NCBI GenBank assembly: GCA_950295325.1
Contig: OX485809.1
Span: 41,943,081-42,007,080 of the forward strand
Source: Polytrichum commune
Taxonomy: Eukaryota > Streptophyta > Polytrichopsida > Polytrichales > Polytrichaceae
Length of the DNA stretch: 64,000 nucleotides
Reading direction: 5' to 3'
The position numbers and the translations under genes are program-made. Positions within the stretch are counted from its first letter, which is position 1. Every line of letters begins with the position of its first letter. The notes below the pieces were generated by a model. It had not been told where the DNA came from. It saw only the letters and a list, made by a program, of their open reading frames with translations, and did not search any database. Of the stretch, positions 34,976 to 48,640 are shown piece by piece.

Positions 34976-37574
34976 CATCGGCTCGGGACTTCCCCTAGAC
35001 TCAAAAGCGAGGCCTACAACAAACTGAGTCCTCATAGTTATCCAAATTTACCACATTTGCAATGAAATATACCTTACTTCCAAGGTCATATGCACCCGGC
35101 ATGCTTGCATGTTTTTTGGAGGAGCTTCCCACAAATACTTGCATTTGTCATATCATGGTCATTTTGATGACTCCCCTTCAATAACCTTAGAACGTTGGCC
35201 CATGCAGTTTTGTAGTGTTATTACACCAGTCAATCTTTGACTGAATGTTGTTGATAGTCCATGCCTTATCATTTTCTTTGTTAGAAATATTTCCAATCTC
35301 ACATCTATGATGTTGTTTCAAATTGTTGTGGTTAATGTGAGTCACATAGAGCCCTTCCTAAAATTTGAGCAAAAAGGTATTTTTTTCATCTTCCTATCTC
35401 ACCAGAAAACTTGTGGGAAGTCTTGGGAGTCATGATGCTCCACAACAAACACGAAATACAAAAATTAGAAAAATATATTCCCCACTTTAAAAATTAATAC
35501 AGAGTGCAAATTTCAACGGAACAATACGATCTTTTATTCATTGTCACCCTCAAGTCAATCATTTTGTTGAATTATGGACAAAAAATACCAAGAAAATGGG
35601 AAACTAATGTAACTTTTGACAAAAAGAACTTTTCAACCCTCTATCTCCCTCATTTCTCAACCAAATCCAACAAAGAAAAATGCAGTAGAAATGCATTTGA
35701 AAGTAGACCAACATAGTTCAAAATATCACCCAAAAAATCAAAATCTTCAAGTCACAAATGCATATCAAAGTTTTATGGGTTTTCAGCTTCCAAGCAAGCA
35801 AGGTTTATGAGCTTCTAGAGTTCCATAAGACTTCCTTGAAATATCGATAAAATATGAGAAACTTGGATGTTGGCACCGACCCCACCTCAAGGTTGACTAC
35901 CTAACAGATAGACCAACATATTAAATTTAAATGTGGAGAAGCCAATGTTGCATTCTTATCCACTCCCAAAATGGTGGGCCATGTTTTTCCTCTACCATTT
36001 TTGAAGAGCTTGTAGTATGGTGGGGAGGCAAACCCCCGTTCCAAGCTGGCAGTCCAACAAAAAACCAACATAAAAAATAGTTGCTGGATTTCGGAGGCAG
36101 TGGGGAACTACAGGTTTCCCACACTGGGTGCCCCCCCCCCCTTCAGCCATATGATTCTATTCCTTAAAACGTTGGAATAAAGTAAATATTTTATGTGGGG
36201 CGCCAAACAAAGTAGCATAAGTCGCTCATAGTTCATACATTAAGGCCGACACTTCAAATTGGTTGGAGCTTACTCCTGGCACTATTCATCCCCACACCAC
36301 TCACTAAAATACCAACACTGTTCCAAATGTTCTGGCTATTCATATTGACGTTAAGTTCTTCTTATTATCTAAGCTTCTTCCCGTGAAGGTAAGACAGTGG
36401 AGGCCCATGTTATATGCTAAATGTAGAAACGAAAACCAGCCAGCCAACCATACGGCTAAGTAATGGTATGGTTAAGCGGCGGAAGAAAAGTCGATACGGA
36501 TTATCAGAGCAGCATGTGGCTTCTTCCAAGGGAGGGCGATGGGAGTTGCTTCGATGTCAGTGCACGGGTCACCCATTCCATGTCAGCTGCTTTTGCAACG
36601 AGGGACACTGCCATGCCCAACTGAGGCACTTCCATCATCCAACCAACCCACCCCCCACGAGCACGAAACACATACTAACCCCACTCCCTCCATCGACCAT
36701 GTAAGTTTGTTGCTACTCCACTCCGTGCCCTTCCCTCCTCCCAATTTCCAACGCTAATCATACATGCAGATGAAATCTAGGCCCAATAAGTGCAATGTTG
36801 ACACTAGTACCTTACTATGCTGATCAAATCAGCACGGCATGGAGGAATGGTTACGACTGCAGGAACTTATAATTGCACACATGCTACATCAATGGTCCCC
36901 ATTTTGCTTGTAGGGTGCTTGATATATATGACAGCGTAAACCACAGCCGAGCCGATGTTTCTCCTATGTTTAGATTGTGTTTTTTTTTTGTGACATACTT
37001 CACCCCTAAGAGCGTGCTTCAGTTCCACTCGTCGGGCAACGAAAAATGGGACGGGTGGGGGGAAATATAGCAGGGTTTATGTATAAAGAATGCCTCTTGT
37101 GTCACGTTTTGGGGTGTGTAATGGCATGTTAACATGTCCTTACGAATCGGAAAGTTGTTCAATGGAGACATTCCAGTATACAATATTAAGAGCAGAGATT
37201 CATGTTTTAGTTTTGTTGTCCCAAAAAAACTGACATTAGTCACAGTGGGGGGTGTTGTAACTTGTCACACCTCATGGTAAAAACATGGGGCACATCAACA
37301 TTGGGTAAATTATCACGTCTTCACTTCATGCAATTTGCACTTACATAGGAATGGGCAGGTAAACAGGAGCCAACTTGCACTCTGAGCTAGAATTACGCTT
37401 AGTCACTTCAACTGTTACATTCAGTCTACACCATAATACTTAGGAGTACTTAAGGGTTCCCTTTCTATATATACCACACTCACACCATTTTTATACTTTA
37501 ATCTACACACTGTTATTCTGCACTACCAGAGAAAGTAATATCGGTTTCAATTTGGAGGGGGGAGGGGGGGTACG
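34976..37574. other. Palindrome spacer; no gene recognised
   Basis: Unique-looking DNA between the extra copy and the right arm. It contains an 11-base C run at 36131 and several short open frames without motifs. Nothing explains what it does. Confidence 0.5.
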
Positions 37575-40500
37575 GTGGAGGCTAATGCATAAACTTGAGT
37601 GTCTTTTCATGTAGATTTGGCACCAAAATCCTCTTCATTTCAACAATTTGAGTGTGAAGATCCAATGGTGGCAAAGTTGAAGTTCTCAAATTGGGGTAGT
37701 AGATAAATTGTTTTAAAAAAAAACTTGGATGATGCTATGGATATGTATCCTTTATTTTATATATATAATAATTCAAATCTTTATATTCAAATTTGGAGTT
37801 CATGTATGCCTATCCTACATGCGGTCATGGTTCATTGACTCGATGATGAATGTTTCTCACAATCACCTTGAATACCAATGTTGAAACATGTTTGGTTAGG
37901 AGTGTTGTCCACATTGCAAAAGATAGCTGACCATTGCAAAGGGCAACATCCACATGCCAAAAAAATTGCTTCGCCCAAGTATTAGTGACCCTCTACAAGC
38001 TTTAATGTAAACCTCAAAGCATCATTACCCTTAAGCCTTTACAAATAAAAACAAAAACAAGACTTACACCCATATGTTGTTGAAACATTAGATTATCTCC
38101 ATACCAAGTTTGGGGGGGGGGGGAGATGACACGAGGTGGCAGTTAATAATAATGTTATGCCAAGAAGGTGATCCAAGGGGTCCTTGGTGGCAACAAAGCG
38201 TTAAACATGTATCTTTTCAGTGTTTGTTCTTGCATCCATACCTCACCACAAACCATCTCAAACATAGTTGTGTAATTAAGTCAATAACTATGTAAAGCAC
38301 GCAATACACCTTAAGGTAGATTTAACGTCCAATTTCTACATTGAACCCAATTCCAATACCTACTTTCCCCAAAAGCGGGCAACTATGTAGTTCAAAATCA
38401 ACACCAGTTGTAGTGTTCTAAAATTTAAAATAATAACTCATTGGTTCTAGGAGACAAAACATCAACAATCAACATTATTCTCTCTCTTGTGCCGGGAAGG
38501 GGGGGGGGTATGTGGCTATGATTAGTCAATTGAGGTTTGTGAACTTGATTTTCAATAATAATAAAAAAGATAGTTCCTTTCACTCACAAACATCTTTGGG
38601 TTAGGTAAAAGACTACAGTGCTCAAAGTGTATGTGATAGGTGCATCTACCTTAGTGTGGTCATTATTAATCAACAATATATTGGGAATTTATGGCCCATG
38701 CTATTTTAGCAAGTAATAATTGATAAGTTGGAGTCGGTGTAATTATGTTAGACTTACAAGAGAATATAAATACTTATGTTGTGAGTCAAAATACACCCAA
38801 GTCATCTCAACTTCCAAGTGCTCATGGCATGTCTACGCAAGTGAACATTGACCATGACCACCATGTTCTATAATCTCATCGGTTGAGAAATGAGTGGTTG
38901 TCCCACTTTGTATTACACAAGGGATTCACAAGGTCACCTTAGAATAGAAATGACCATGGCTAAACATGTCAAAAAATGGATGAGAAAATGACATGAAATC
39001 TCATGTGTCCAAAAATGGCGAATGCTTGATGGTCACCGGGATTTTACGGCAAGAGAACCCCAAATAAGTTGTTGCAACAAAAATAAGGTGACCATGTCAT
39101 AATAAAATTTTCAAATTTAATGTTTTTTTCACTTCTAGTGAAAAACATTAGAATTTTTTCAAATAATTATCATCATTTCATACTCATCAAGAGTACTACA
39201 TCTAGGTCTAAGTCTACTTTTACATAATGTCTCGTGACCAAGGCTTTTAAAAAGTGATGTAGATTGCTCTTGGTCATTGTCTTTAGACTATTGACTATGA
39301 CCACAAGAAATCCATGGTTGTTTTCTTTTTTCTCATGACCCTTGATGACCTTTGTAAACGGACCCTTGGTGAGAGGCACTTCATTTACAATATGTTAGAT
39401 TCGCAATTAATTGAGATAAGTTGCTATCTGCATGTGAGAGCCCGGTAGCCTTGTCGGATTGTCCTTTGAAAACAACCCCAAATTTAATCCCTTGAGAAAC
39501 CAGAAAGGGCAACCACAACCGTGACCACACGTACCTAAGCTTAAGTACATGGAAGGACTGAGTAAAATGAAAGCCATGCTTTAGGTAGATAAAGTAAAAG
39601 TAAAAGTAAAAGTAAAAACTCCACATCTCTTGGTGAGGCCACCAATGAACGGGTTCTACCACACATTGGTTATAATTAGTGGTTCATATTGGCCAAATCA
39701 AAGTTAAAAATGGTCCCTACTAGTGGGAGGAGTTCTTTGGTGGGCCGCACCAATAAGTGTGGGTGGGTTATTAGGGCATCTCCACCGCTGCCACCACAAC
39801 CCCCTCCAATTCCCACTCCAAAGAAGTGGTGGAGGTGTCTTTGGAACACTACTTGCAATACATAGAAGGTTTCATATAAAAGTCACAAAAGCATCATCAC
39901 TACGAATGAAACCAATCGTTAGTCTATTCGTAATATCACAATTCCAAAATGTGATATGTTTTTCTTGATACGAATGTTACAGTTATGTTCAAATTGATAT
40001 AAAGCATGAAGTATTGTGATGAAAATTGGAGCATTTTCTAGAATTAGAAAAGGGTTGCATGGGAAAGGGGACCTTGTAGGGGGGTGTGAACCATGTGCAA
40101 TAAAGGGGCGTTTTCAAGAAGGCTATGAAAAAGTAGATACTCTAGATTTTTTATGAATAGCATTGAACATGCATATTTCTTTCTCAAAATAAATTTGTGT
40201 TACTCTATATCTACCCTAACGTTCTAGAAATCTACTCCTTTGGGTTTTACCCCTTGTTATCTACTGTTCTCCCTCTTTAGTATGACACATTTGGGAAACA
40301 CAAAACATTTTGTATTATCAAGGTGTTGTCTTCTCATGTAAAGTTCTCGTATTATTGAGGGAATACAAAATCATAAGTTATATGAGCTTTAAGATATATA
40401 CAACAAGTTTAAGTAATATATATATAGGTATGGAATAATAACTTATAACTTCAAACAAACACAAATATTCTGAAGAACTCTTGAAATAGGAGTCCAAAGG

Positions 40501-41205
40501 TCTTAGGGTGTTGCCTACCCAAGTTGGCAACTTTCATCTATCTAAATTCCCTACTAGTTTTTGATAACTAATAGCTTCATTAAAACCAAAATATAAAGAA
40601 TTCTCTATTAAGAAACTAGACAATAATGATGCACAATGTTTAGCATCACTGAGCTTTATCATAGGTGGAGCAACATTATTCATGTCCATTCTACACTACC
40701 CTCACCGTGTCCATTCTAGTAACCCTAATTATCATTGAGTTCCCAAGTAAAAGTGGATGTATTTTTTAGAATTACATAGCATAGAGGAAAGAAATTTTAG
40801 CATTAACTACCTCTTTAATATGACAAAACGGAGATTCTAAATGTTGCATTATTGAGTGTCATAGTCGTATAAAAGAAGGAGTGTTGAACTAAAAAGTTTG
40901 GTCGCGCAAAAATGTGTCATAATATCGAGGGTGTTGTATAAACGCGTGTCATATTAACGAGGTTAGATTGTATCTATCTATCTATCTATATACAGAAGTA
41001 TGTAAATCTACACTAGTGGTCGATTTGCATATTCTTTCATTGACTCGATGCCCTTTGTTCACAAAGCAAACAAAGTGCGCAACTTTAGAGGAAAGAAAGA
41101 AAAAGAAAAAAGAAAAAAGAAATGCTCAAAATTGAAAATTCACACACATCCCCAACAATTCATAATTTGCAGCCAGCAATTCACAAATCACAATTCGCAA
41201 TGTCA
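37575..41205 (-). repeat. Right arm of the ~10.3 kb imperfect palindrome
   Basis: This is the reverse complement of the left arm from CTCCACCGTACCC-type sequence at its inner edge to the AATGTCATT block near 41205. Its outer part is split by a pogo-like insertion at 40264-40970. Paired homopolymer tracts (G12 at 38112 against C18 at 33453; G10 near 38499 against C12 near 33067) differ in length between arms. Confidence 0.85.
40264..40970. mobile_element. pogo-like (Tc1/mariner group) element nested in the palindrome
   Basis: The element starts CTGTTCTCCCTCTTTAGTAT and, read inverted from 40970, CAATCTAACCTCGTTAATAT; both continue GACAC. About 17 of 25 terminal bases agree. TA lies on both sides (40262-40263 and 40971-40972), the target site of this group. 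The interior repeats blocks such as TGTGTCATAATATCGAGG. The left arm of the palindrome lacks it, so it came after the palindrome formed. No transposase is visible in the 707 bp. Confidence 0.7.
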
Positions 41206-41871
41206 TTTTCATGAGCATCCCTAGCCCATACCCTATAAAATCCCTCCAACCCCTATAGGCGAGGGTCAGACTCCAATAAAACCTATAGTTATCATTGGGT
41301 TCTTACAAATTCATAAACTTTAAATACTACATAAACTTTAGCTAAGACTAAGATAACAAAAGTTACATAATTTATTATTTTGTGCTCTCAAGACCTCATA
41401 AATTTGATAGTTCCAACTACTCGAATCATAATTCAAGTGCTTTAGACCAGACATAGAATTTACATGATAAAAATACAAGGGGAAAACCCAAGTTGATTTC
41501 TCACATAGCACATATAGCTATTGTACAATTACATTGAGTAGTACTACTTATATAGTCCATCTCAGATTTGGGCACCCACCATTGTTACTAAGGTGAAGGT
41601 GGTCTAATAAGAATATGAGCCCTATAGATTTCTGGTTTATTCATCTCAAGCGGATCAATTTGAACTAATTTGAGACACCTCATGTTAATTCAAGGGTTAA
41701 GCTATTTTAAAACAAAACATTACAAGATATAATAAAGATGATTGTGTTTTTACATTGGGCGATGTTGGTGGGGCCGAGCTCAAGGAGACGGGGTGTCTCT
41801 ACCCTAGCCCTTTGATTTGATGTCTTGAGGTAGACATGCCTAATTCAGTTACTTGTCTCAATCCACCACAC
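41206..41871. other. No gene recognised
   Basis: AT-rich DNA between the palindrome and the next inverted repeat. No open frame or terminal repeat was recognised. Confidence 0.5.
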
Positions 41872-43414
41872 GTATTTGGGTGGTGTGGGTTTTGGCATGG
41901 CTCCGAGGACGGACACCAAAACGACATGTGTTTTTAAGGAGATTGGATTGCGTGCTCAAGATGCGATGGCCATTCCGAGCTCAATAGCCAGCATAGTTGG
42001 GAGACGTACATGACCATTAACGAGCGCAACAATGTTCACTTCCACAATAAGCAAGAGATCCTTACGAGCTCCAAAAAGCATGAGGAAAGCGGCCGTAACC
42101 TGGGAGGAGTGGGCTAGTTGGGGGGAAGAAGTAGAACCGTTTTAAGACTCGATCCACCCACCTGCATCGAGTGAATTATAGATGCATGCTTCAAAAGCGA
42201 GTGGAATTCGAGTGAATTGGATTCCCCTAACTTGAGTTACAACTCCAGTGATTGAGAAGCGCTGATGCAACAAGTAGTTTATCCAGCAAAAGCCTGGCCA
42301 ACTCAGTGTGCCACCACAAAAGACCAAATTATGAAATAATATAAGCTAGTGATGGAAGTTGGAAGTGTGTGGCAGTGAGCAGGAGTGGGATAGTCTCCTC
42401 TGCACCGGCATTCGTTAAGGATGTACACACACTTTAAAGTTACAGAGCTCCCTGCACTTCATCGCTTTGAAGAGAGGCTATTATTTACAAGGATGTCTCC
42501 CATTTGTCCAACATAAAAGCCTGAAAATAGTAAGCAACCCAGAGTTTCTAGTATTCGTTTTTATGACAATCAGGATCCCATAACCTTTGAAGACCCCAAA
42601 TTAGTTCCATCCAAGTCATTTGCGATGGATTGCTTACTAACCTGGAGTGGGTCCAGTTTATCTTGTTGGATGGCTGAGACGAACGCGTTGTGTGTGTGTG
42701 ATGATTTCGTCTCTCCATGCCCTTCAACATTAACAAATATACTCGGGAACTACAAACTTATTGTGTAGTGTCTCTCTTTGGAAGATCAACATGAATTGGC
42801 CAATGTGCCAAACACACAATCAATGGAAATGACTTGGTGACATTTTGTTAGAAACTACAGTATTCCATTAGTGTGGGCCACAACAATTCACTAGAACCCA
42901 CATTAAATCCCAACCCACGTCAAATCTCTACCATATTAGTTGGTTTTCCTAAGAATTTCATGTGTGTGAATAATTTGCTTATGCTTGTAAGGTGACAATC
43001 TTATGTTACATAAGGTATCGCACCCCTCGTCGGAGTGACCCGACACGTTGCTTGCTAGTGTAGACCTTGGGGTGACGCCCTAATTCTACCGGGCGACGAG
43101 GCAATGGTAATGAATTTAGGGTTTAGGGTTTATGAGTTTAATATTTTTCATAACCTTTAAAGATCCAAGTCGATCAAAGTTTGGTAGTTGATAATGGATT
43201 CGGCCACCTTCAACATTGTCACAAGGTGAATTGACTTAAGCAATTGGTAAACTTACTCTACAAATATTGGGGGGGGGGGGTGGTAATTGGCACCTACTTC
43301 ACTCCGCCGCCCATGTAACATCAAATTTGAGCCCTTAAATGGAAGCTATATCCTAATCATTCCTACAAGATGCTATGGAGTCAACATATTCGATACTGAA
43401 CATAGTGTCCATTT
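41872..43414 (+). repeat. Left arm of a near-perfect 1.54 kb inverted repeat
   Basis: The arm is the exact reverse complement of 49231-50774 apart from a G/A difference at 41885 and one base in a G run (12 here, 13 there). Boundaries are sharp: outside, GTATTTGGG is preceded by CCACCACAC here and by an unrelated copia sequence in the other arm. Inside, GTGTCCATTT is followed by CAAGGAAAA here and by cox3 sequence there. It includes GAATTTAGGGTTTAGGGTTT, a short telomere-like run near 43115. No coding domain of its own was recognised. Confidence 0.95.
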
Positions 43415-43519
43415 CAAGGAAAAAAAATCAAAGTTATGTGTGACTTGTATAAACCTTGTGTGCATGCCAAAACTACAAATTGGGGGAAAAAATAAAGTTT
43501 GAAAAAAGCCGTTGCATAA

Positions 43520-44360
43520 TTTTAAAGAGATAAGCATTTGAAGCATCAAACAAAGATATCTCTAATCGCTATGGCATAGAAAGAGTATATTAATGAAGTA
43601 TACACTCACCATTATTGATGCGTTATCTGATAGAGATTAATTTGTCCATGTGTTTGTTAGTCTACCTCGTGGACAAAGCTTAGTTGATTTTATCACAAGT
43701 TTTAAAGATTTGACATGGATACGTCATATTTGTGGTGCTATTGATGGTTCACACATCAAGCTTGTAGAGTAACCTAAAGTAGTACTTGTTATGGGAGATT
43801 ATTGCAATAGACATGATCATAGTGTTTTTCTACAAGTGGGTTGTGATCCTAATCTTTTTTGGGGGATGCGGTTGTATAAGCACCCAGTGGGACCCATGAT
43901 ACAACACACCTTCATGCTTTGTCCTAATACAGAGGATTCATGCAACACAAAATCTTATAACAACCAATTCTTAACCTAGGAGGAGAAAACAAGGCCCTAT
44001 GTAGTTGGTGATGCAACTTATCATAATCAACGTTTTTTTAAGATGTGCAAAGAGATACGTATGAGAAGGCATTGCGGAGTGGTCATGAGAAGATTGAAAT
44101 TGTTTTCGCTCTTTTGAAGAATAGGTGGTGGGTAATAAAGAATCTAAATTTCAACATTCCTTATTTTGAGAAAGTTATTCTTGCATGTTGTGTGTTACAC
44201 AATTTTTGCAAATTATTTGAGGATGGAATTGCCGATTACCCACCCTTTCCACATGAAGATCTTAATGGTCAAGACCATCCTAGGTGATTAGAAACTAAGA
44301 ACCGATCAAAAGTTGCAATTGGGAAGATTAAGGAGGCTTTATATGAAGATTGGAGGATGC
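43520..44360 (+). pseudogene. PIF/Harbinger transposase remnant
   Basis: The catalytic blocks of the DDE_Tnp_4 family appear in order: HICGAIDGSHIKLVE (first Asp) near 43720, DYCNRHDHSVFLQVG and DPNLFWGM after it, PYVVGDATYHNQ (second Asp) near 43995, then HEKIEIVFALLKNRWW (Glu) and CCVLHNFCKLF near 44080-44220. The blocks lie in more than one frame with several stops, so it is dead. The N-terminal part is weak. Terminal repeats and a target duplication were not found. It lies in the spacer of the 1.54 kb inverted repeat. Confidence 0.85.
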
Positions 44361-47300
44361 GTGTTATAGGTAATTAGTTTAGTGCATAGGCCAATAAGCA
44401 ATTGTATACGAAATACATGTATATATGTATGACTACATTTATCTTCTAATTTTTTGATACATGTATAAAAATTAATGTTTATAGAGTATATTTTTCAAGT
44501 ATGTGATATTAGTTTTTGTTCTAATGCATATTACTATTATAGACTTATTTTATCTTATTTTATCTTTGAAAATTTTGGAGATTGATATAGTCTATATTCT
44601 ATAACTATGTATACAAAATATATTTTTAAATAGTATATTCAATGCCATATTGCAAGAAATCATTCTCTTCATAAAGCTCCTTGTATTGAACTATAGTGTA
44701 ATGTTGATAAGTAGTAGACTTGACATTTCCAACCTTCATGCAATAGTACAATCATTTGCCAACAATATAGGTGACAGTGAATGTAATAAACAATGTAGAA
44801 CATTTGCAAGATTGGCTAAATGGCCAACCTAAATGAAAAGATAAAAATCAAGAAAATATCATCATGCTTAGAGTCTTATAACGTTCTCTATGTTAGGAAA
44901 TTGAATCAATAAAAATTCAATAGATTTAGGATGAGATTACATTTGTAAAATCATGAAGTAACTTCTTATATTATATATTAATATCATCTATCTATTTACC
45001 TATGTACATGAATTCAACTTAACTCATAATATACAGATACCTCTAAAATTATACTTGGAATAATATCTCAAAATACGTGTGTATCTTTTATTCAAGTCCA
45101 CTTGATGTTGAAGATCCATGACCTTGTCCATTTTTTTCGAATTCCAATTTTAAGTGAAAAGTTGGACTTTAAGGTCGTAAGTCCCACTCATGTTAGCGAG
45201 TCCCAACATGGAGGCAAAGTCTCAACTTTTGAGCCTTGAGAAACCATTATTATATTATTAATTATCATCAAAGTCAGATCTTGATTATTTTATGCAAACA
45301 AAAATTTGCGGGACTTGTGTTGAGAGTTGGGTCTAGCTTTTTGCTCAATTCAACTCTCAACACAAGTCCCAAACATCACCTCCAAAAAATGTTGCCATGT
45401 AAGGCATCCATGTCATACTTGGGACTTAGGACTTGTGTTAACACATTAAAGACTTAAGGGCATCATTCTTGGTTCAATAATCAACACAATTGGAAGAACC
45501 TATGTGGTAGCTTAACCCCTAACTTCCCACGCCTAATTTCCTCAAATTTGCCTAGAAAATGTGACTTCAATTTCAACGACCATAACTAAATACCTAAGGA
45601 TTGTTTTGCCAATCCAATAGTATAGATGTTTACAAGCTAGAGGTGGCTACTCACAATCCAAAATTTAAACGTTGAGGTTTTATTATGTAGGAGATTATAC
45701 TAGGAATGCCAAAAGTGGTCTCCGGGGGCATCAATTTAGAAATCATATTAGGGTTGGTTGTTTTACTGAACCTTCACTCAAGTCATCTCCAAATGACAAG
45801 ATGGTATCCACATTCAAAAGAGGGGCAACACTCCTATTCAAATCAACTCACAAATCTTGAAACCATTATTTTATGATTTTTTGGGAATCTTTGTAATTTG
45901 AGGTAGTGGTGCCACATCTACACACCTTCTAGATGGATTTACACCCACCAACACATGTCCAATGATAGGTATTTAGGATATGTTGCGTTTGAGTGTCATG
46001 CAAACCTTTGGATCAATTGGGAATCATTTGCACATATGAATCAACAAATTAAAAACATGTTTAGGATATGCTACCCCTAAATTGCGGAGATGACAAATGT
46101 CAAGTTTTGGTTCATGGACCGATACCACTACAAACTAATTTAGAGCACACTCTCATATTTGAATTAATCCAAAAATAACTAAGTATGTTGAATCAAAATC
46201 ATTCATGTGCCAAAACATAGCAAACTTGTATATGAACAAGACGTAAAGTTGAAACAATCAAGAAACCATGCGAACTAGTGTCAAAGGAGTCGGAGCGAAC
46301 TGCTCACGACTAGATTATGCTCACATAGAACATTAGGGGTTAACCCTTGATGGTTTTCAAGACCACATTGTGATTCCACATCATTCCTACAACTATGTTA
46401 GCACCAATTGGAGATACATTTTAAACTTAGAAGACGTTGTAGAAGTGTTTAAGATTTACTTCATAATGATATTTGGAATGTGGACTCGGGTTTACCATAT
46501 TATTCATGATTGTCTATTGCACTCATAACCAACCTACCAACCAATGAATAATTTTCCCAAAGGACTCACTATTTTCATGAGAACATTCACTTTTAGTCTT
46601 CAAATGGCGTTTTATCTTAAGAAGAGTTATTGGAATTTATTTTCTCTATTCATGAAAATTTTAAATATGACTTAAATATTATTTCTCAAAGCATTCAGCT
46701 TAAATAATTCATAGGAAATGCTAAATGTATTTCTTTTTCTCCATATTTGGTACGTGTATCACAAAGATAATTAAAATCGCAAGATTGAAAACCCTTGAAT
46801 CAAACCTTAAAATTTGATGGACTAAATGCCAACTTTTCAATTTCATTACAAACGTTGTTTACACTCTATACATATGTTTGTATTCTTTTATACATCTTAG
46901 GATACATCATAAGTCCTCATAAGATAAACTTATCTACAAAATCATATCCACGCAAGCTAATGTCATCTTCTTAGGATGAAGTTTCTTTAAGGGTTGAGCT
47001 TACAAGATGCTCATGACCTTATATAGAATATCCAACCGTATGGATGAGTTCTTTGACTTTGTGCCAACAATTTTTCTTATTTAATGTTTAATAAATCAAG
47101 CTTGCAAATCTCATTTTACAATTGATTTTGAAAACACATTAACCTCATGGACATTAAAAGGTTAAAGATATAAAGAATCTTCACTTTTACCACTTCTAAC
47201 TTATGCATTTGAACTTCAATTTTGACACTAAAAGTGACATTTTTCATGATTTACAGTTGCTATACGGATAAGACAATATGCAACCCCTCCTACATATTGG

Positions 47301-48495
47301 ACAAGGAGGGCCAAACTCTATGGTACTCAAATAAAATTATCCAGTCACAAATCCGGATGAGTTCATCGAGAGGCTTGGATGGAGCTTAGTTTAGATGAGT
47401 GCCTTCGAGGTGGTGTGTAAGAACCCTTGCCCCTATTCTGAAGCACTTGCTACTTTGTAAATAAGAAATAAGTGGCAAAGGCCCGTGGTGTGCTTAAAAT
47501 TATTCAACGGTCACTGTAGGTTGGGAATAAGTTGGATATTAATTGGAACTATACCATGTTCATTCTCCCTTGCCATCAAATACAACATGTAAACTTGGGT
47601 GAAGCATTGTCACTTGTATTACTAGAATATAATGGTTGATAATAGTTGAATAATGTTATGTGTCTTTAGGATATTTTCTAGGCTTATTTTCTAACCTCCT
47701 ATAAGTTGCCACCAAGGCCATGATGTGGTATTGGTGTCCACATATCTATTATGATTAGTAATGTAGGTACCATGGGTATAGCATGTAGCAAGTCGCTACG
47801 ATGTGTTGTCACAACAACTCCGGGGGGGGGGGGGGGCTCCTCCTTGTGTTATGTAACCTTGTGTGTACAAAGGGTAATTTTATGGGGGCTATTTACCTCC
47901 TCGTTTGGATTTTATGGAAGTCTTCAAGTAGAACAAAACCGACTTCACCAAATATTTGGCACCCTATAGGTAATTATAAAAGAAAACCTAGATTATTTCA
48001 AATGATGCTAAATTACTTCTAAAATTTTGATTTACTCATTTTGTACGAAGGCAAACTTTAAAATCCAATATGGCATGGCATATATTCATGTTGCTATATA
48101 TTGGTGAAAGAAGAGTGTACACATCATAACCTAGTCTGACTCATTCAATTTTTCATTCATTTGCATGTATTGTATGTGAATTTACTCATTCTCTTTATTT
48201 TTTGAATTTATTTATTATTTTTGTCATACTAATTTCTGTCTATCTCAAACCTAAAGTGGGGATTTTCCCCTTATACTAAGTTATATATAATCACATGTTT
48301 CGCAATTTATGTAGGCTATGGTAGATCCAAAGTTTATATTTTTTTCTTGCCAATGAATAAAAAGCACCTTATAATTGTTCTCGCATGGTTTCTATTTTTC
48401 AGCCGGTCACTCCCCCCCCCCCCAAGCACAACAAAATTGATTTTTGGTAATTCTATCATTTAGTTTGCACGAGGAAATATATAATATGTATTATA
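44361..48495. other. No gene recognised
   Basis: Long AT-rich stretch. A hairpin lies at 45310-45370 (listed separately). A 15-base G run is at 47822. The open frames (for example 45672-45860 and 47751-47969) carry no recognisable motif. Confidence 0.5.
45310..45370. repeat. Perfect 20 bp hairpin, 21-base loop
   Basis: GGGACTTGTGTTGAGAGTTG at 45310-45329 is followed at 45351-45370 by its exact reverse complement. The surrounding 45165-45470 repeats related blocks (GGACTTAGGACTTGTGTT, AAGTCCCACTC, GAGTCCCAACATG), so the hairpin may be the centre of a MITE whose ends are worn. Confidence 0.85.
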
Positions 48496-48640
48496 CTATG
48501 TTTCTCCCTCTTTGGTATGACATGTTTGGTTGCACAAGAAAGTGGCCTATTATCCACATGTCATATTACGAGTAATATGACATTTTGGTCTCAAAAGTCA
48601 TACTATCGAGGTTTTTCAAGAAAATGGCCTATCTCAATGT
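48496..48640. mobile_element. Fragment of the pogo-like family
   Basis: CTATGTTTCTCCCTCTTTGG follows TA at 48494-48495 and resembles the left end of the element at 40264. GTCATATTACGAG and CATACTATCGAGG blocks follow. No matching right end was found, so it is truncated or deeply worn. Confidence 0.5.

Noticed and set aside
43115-43135. TTTAGGG units near 43115, considered as another interstitial telomere tract
   Set aside because: Only about two and a half units, so it can be chance.
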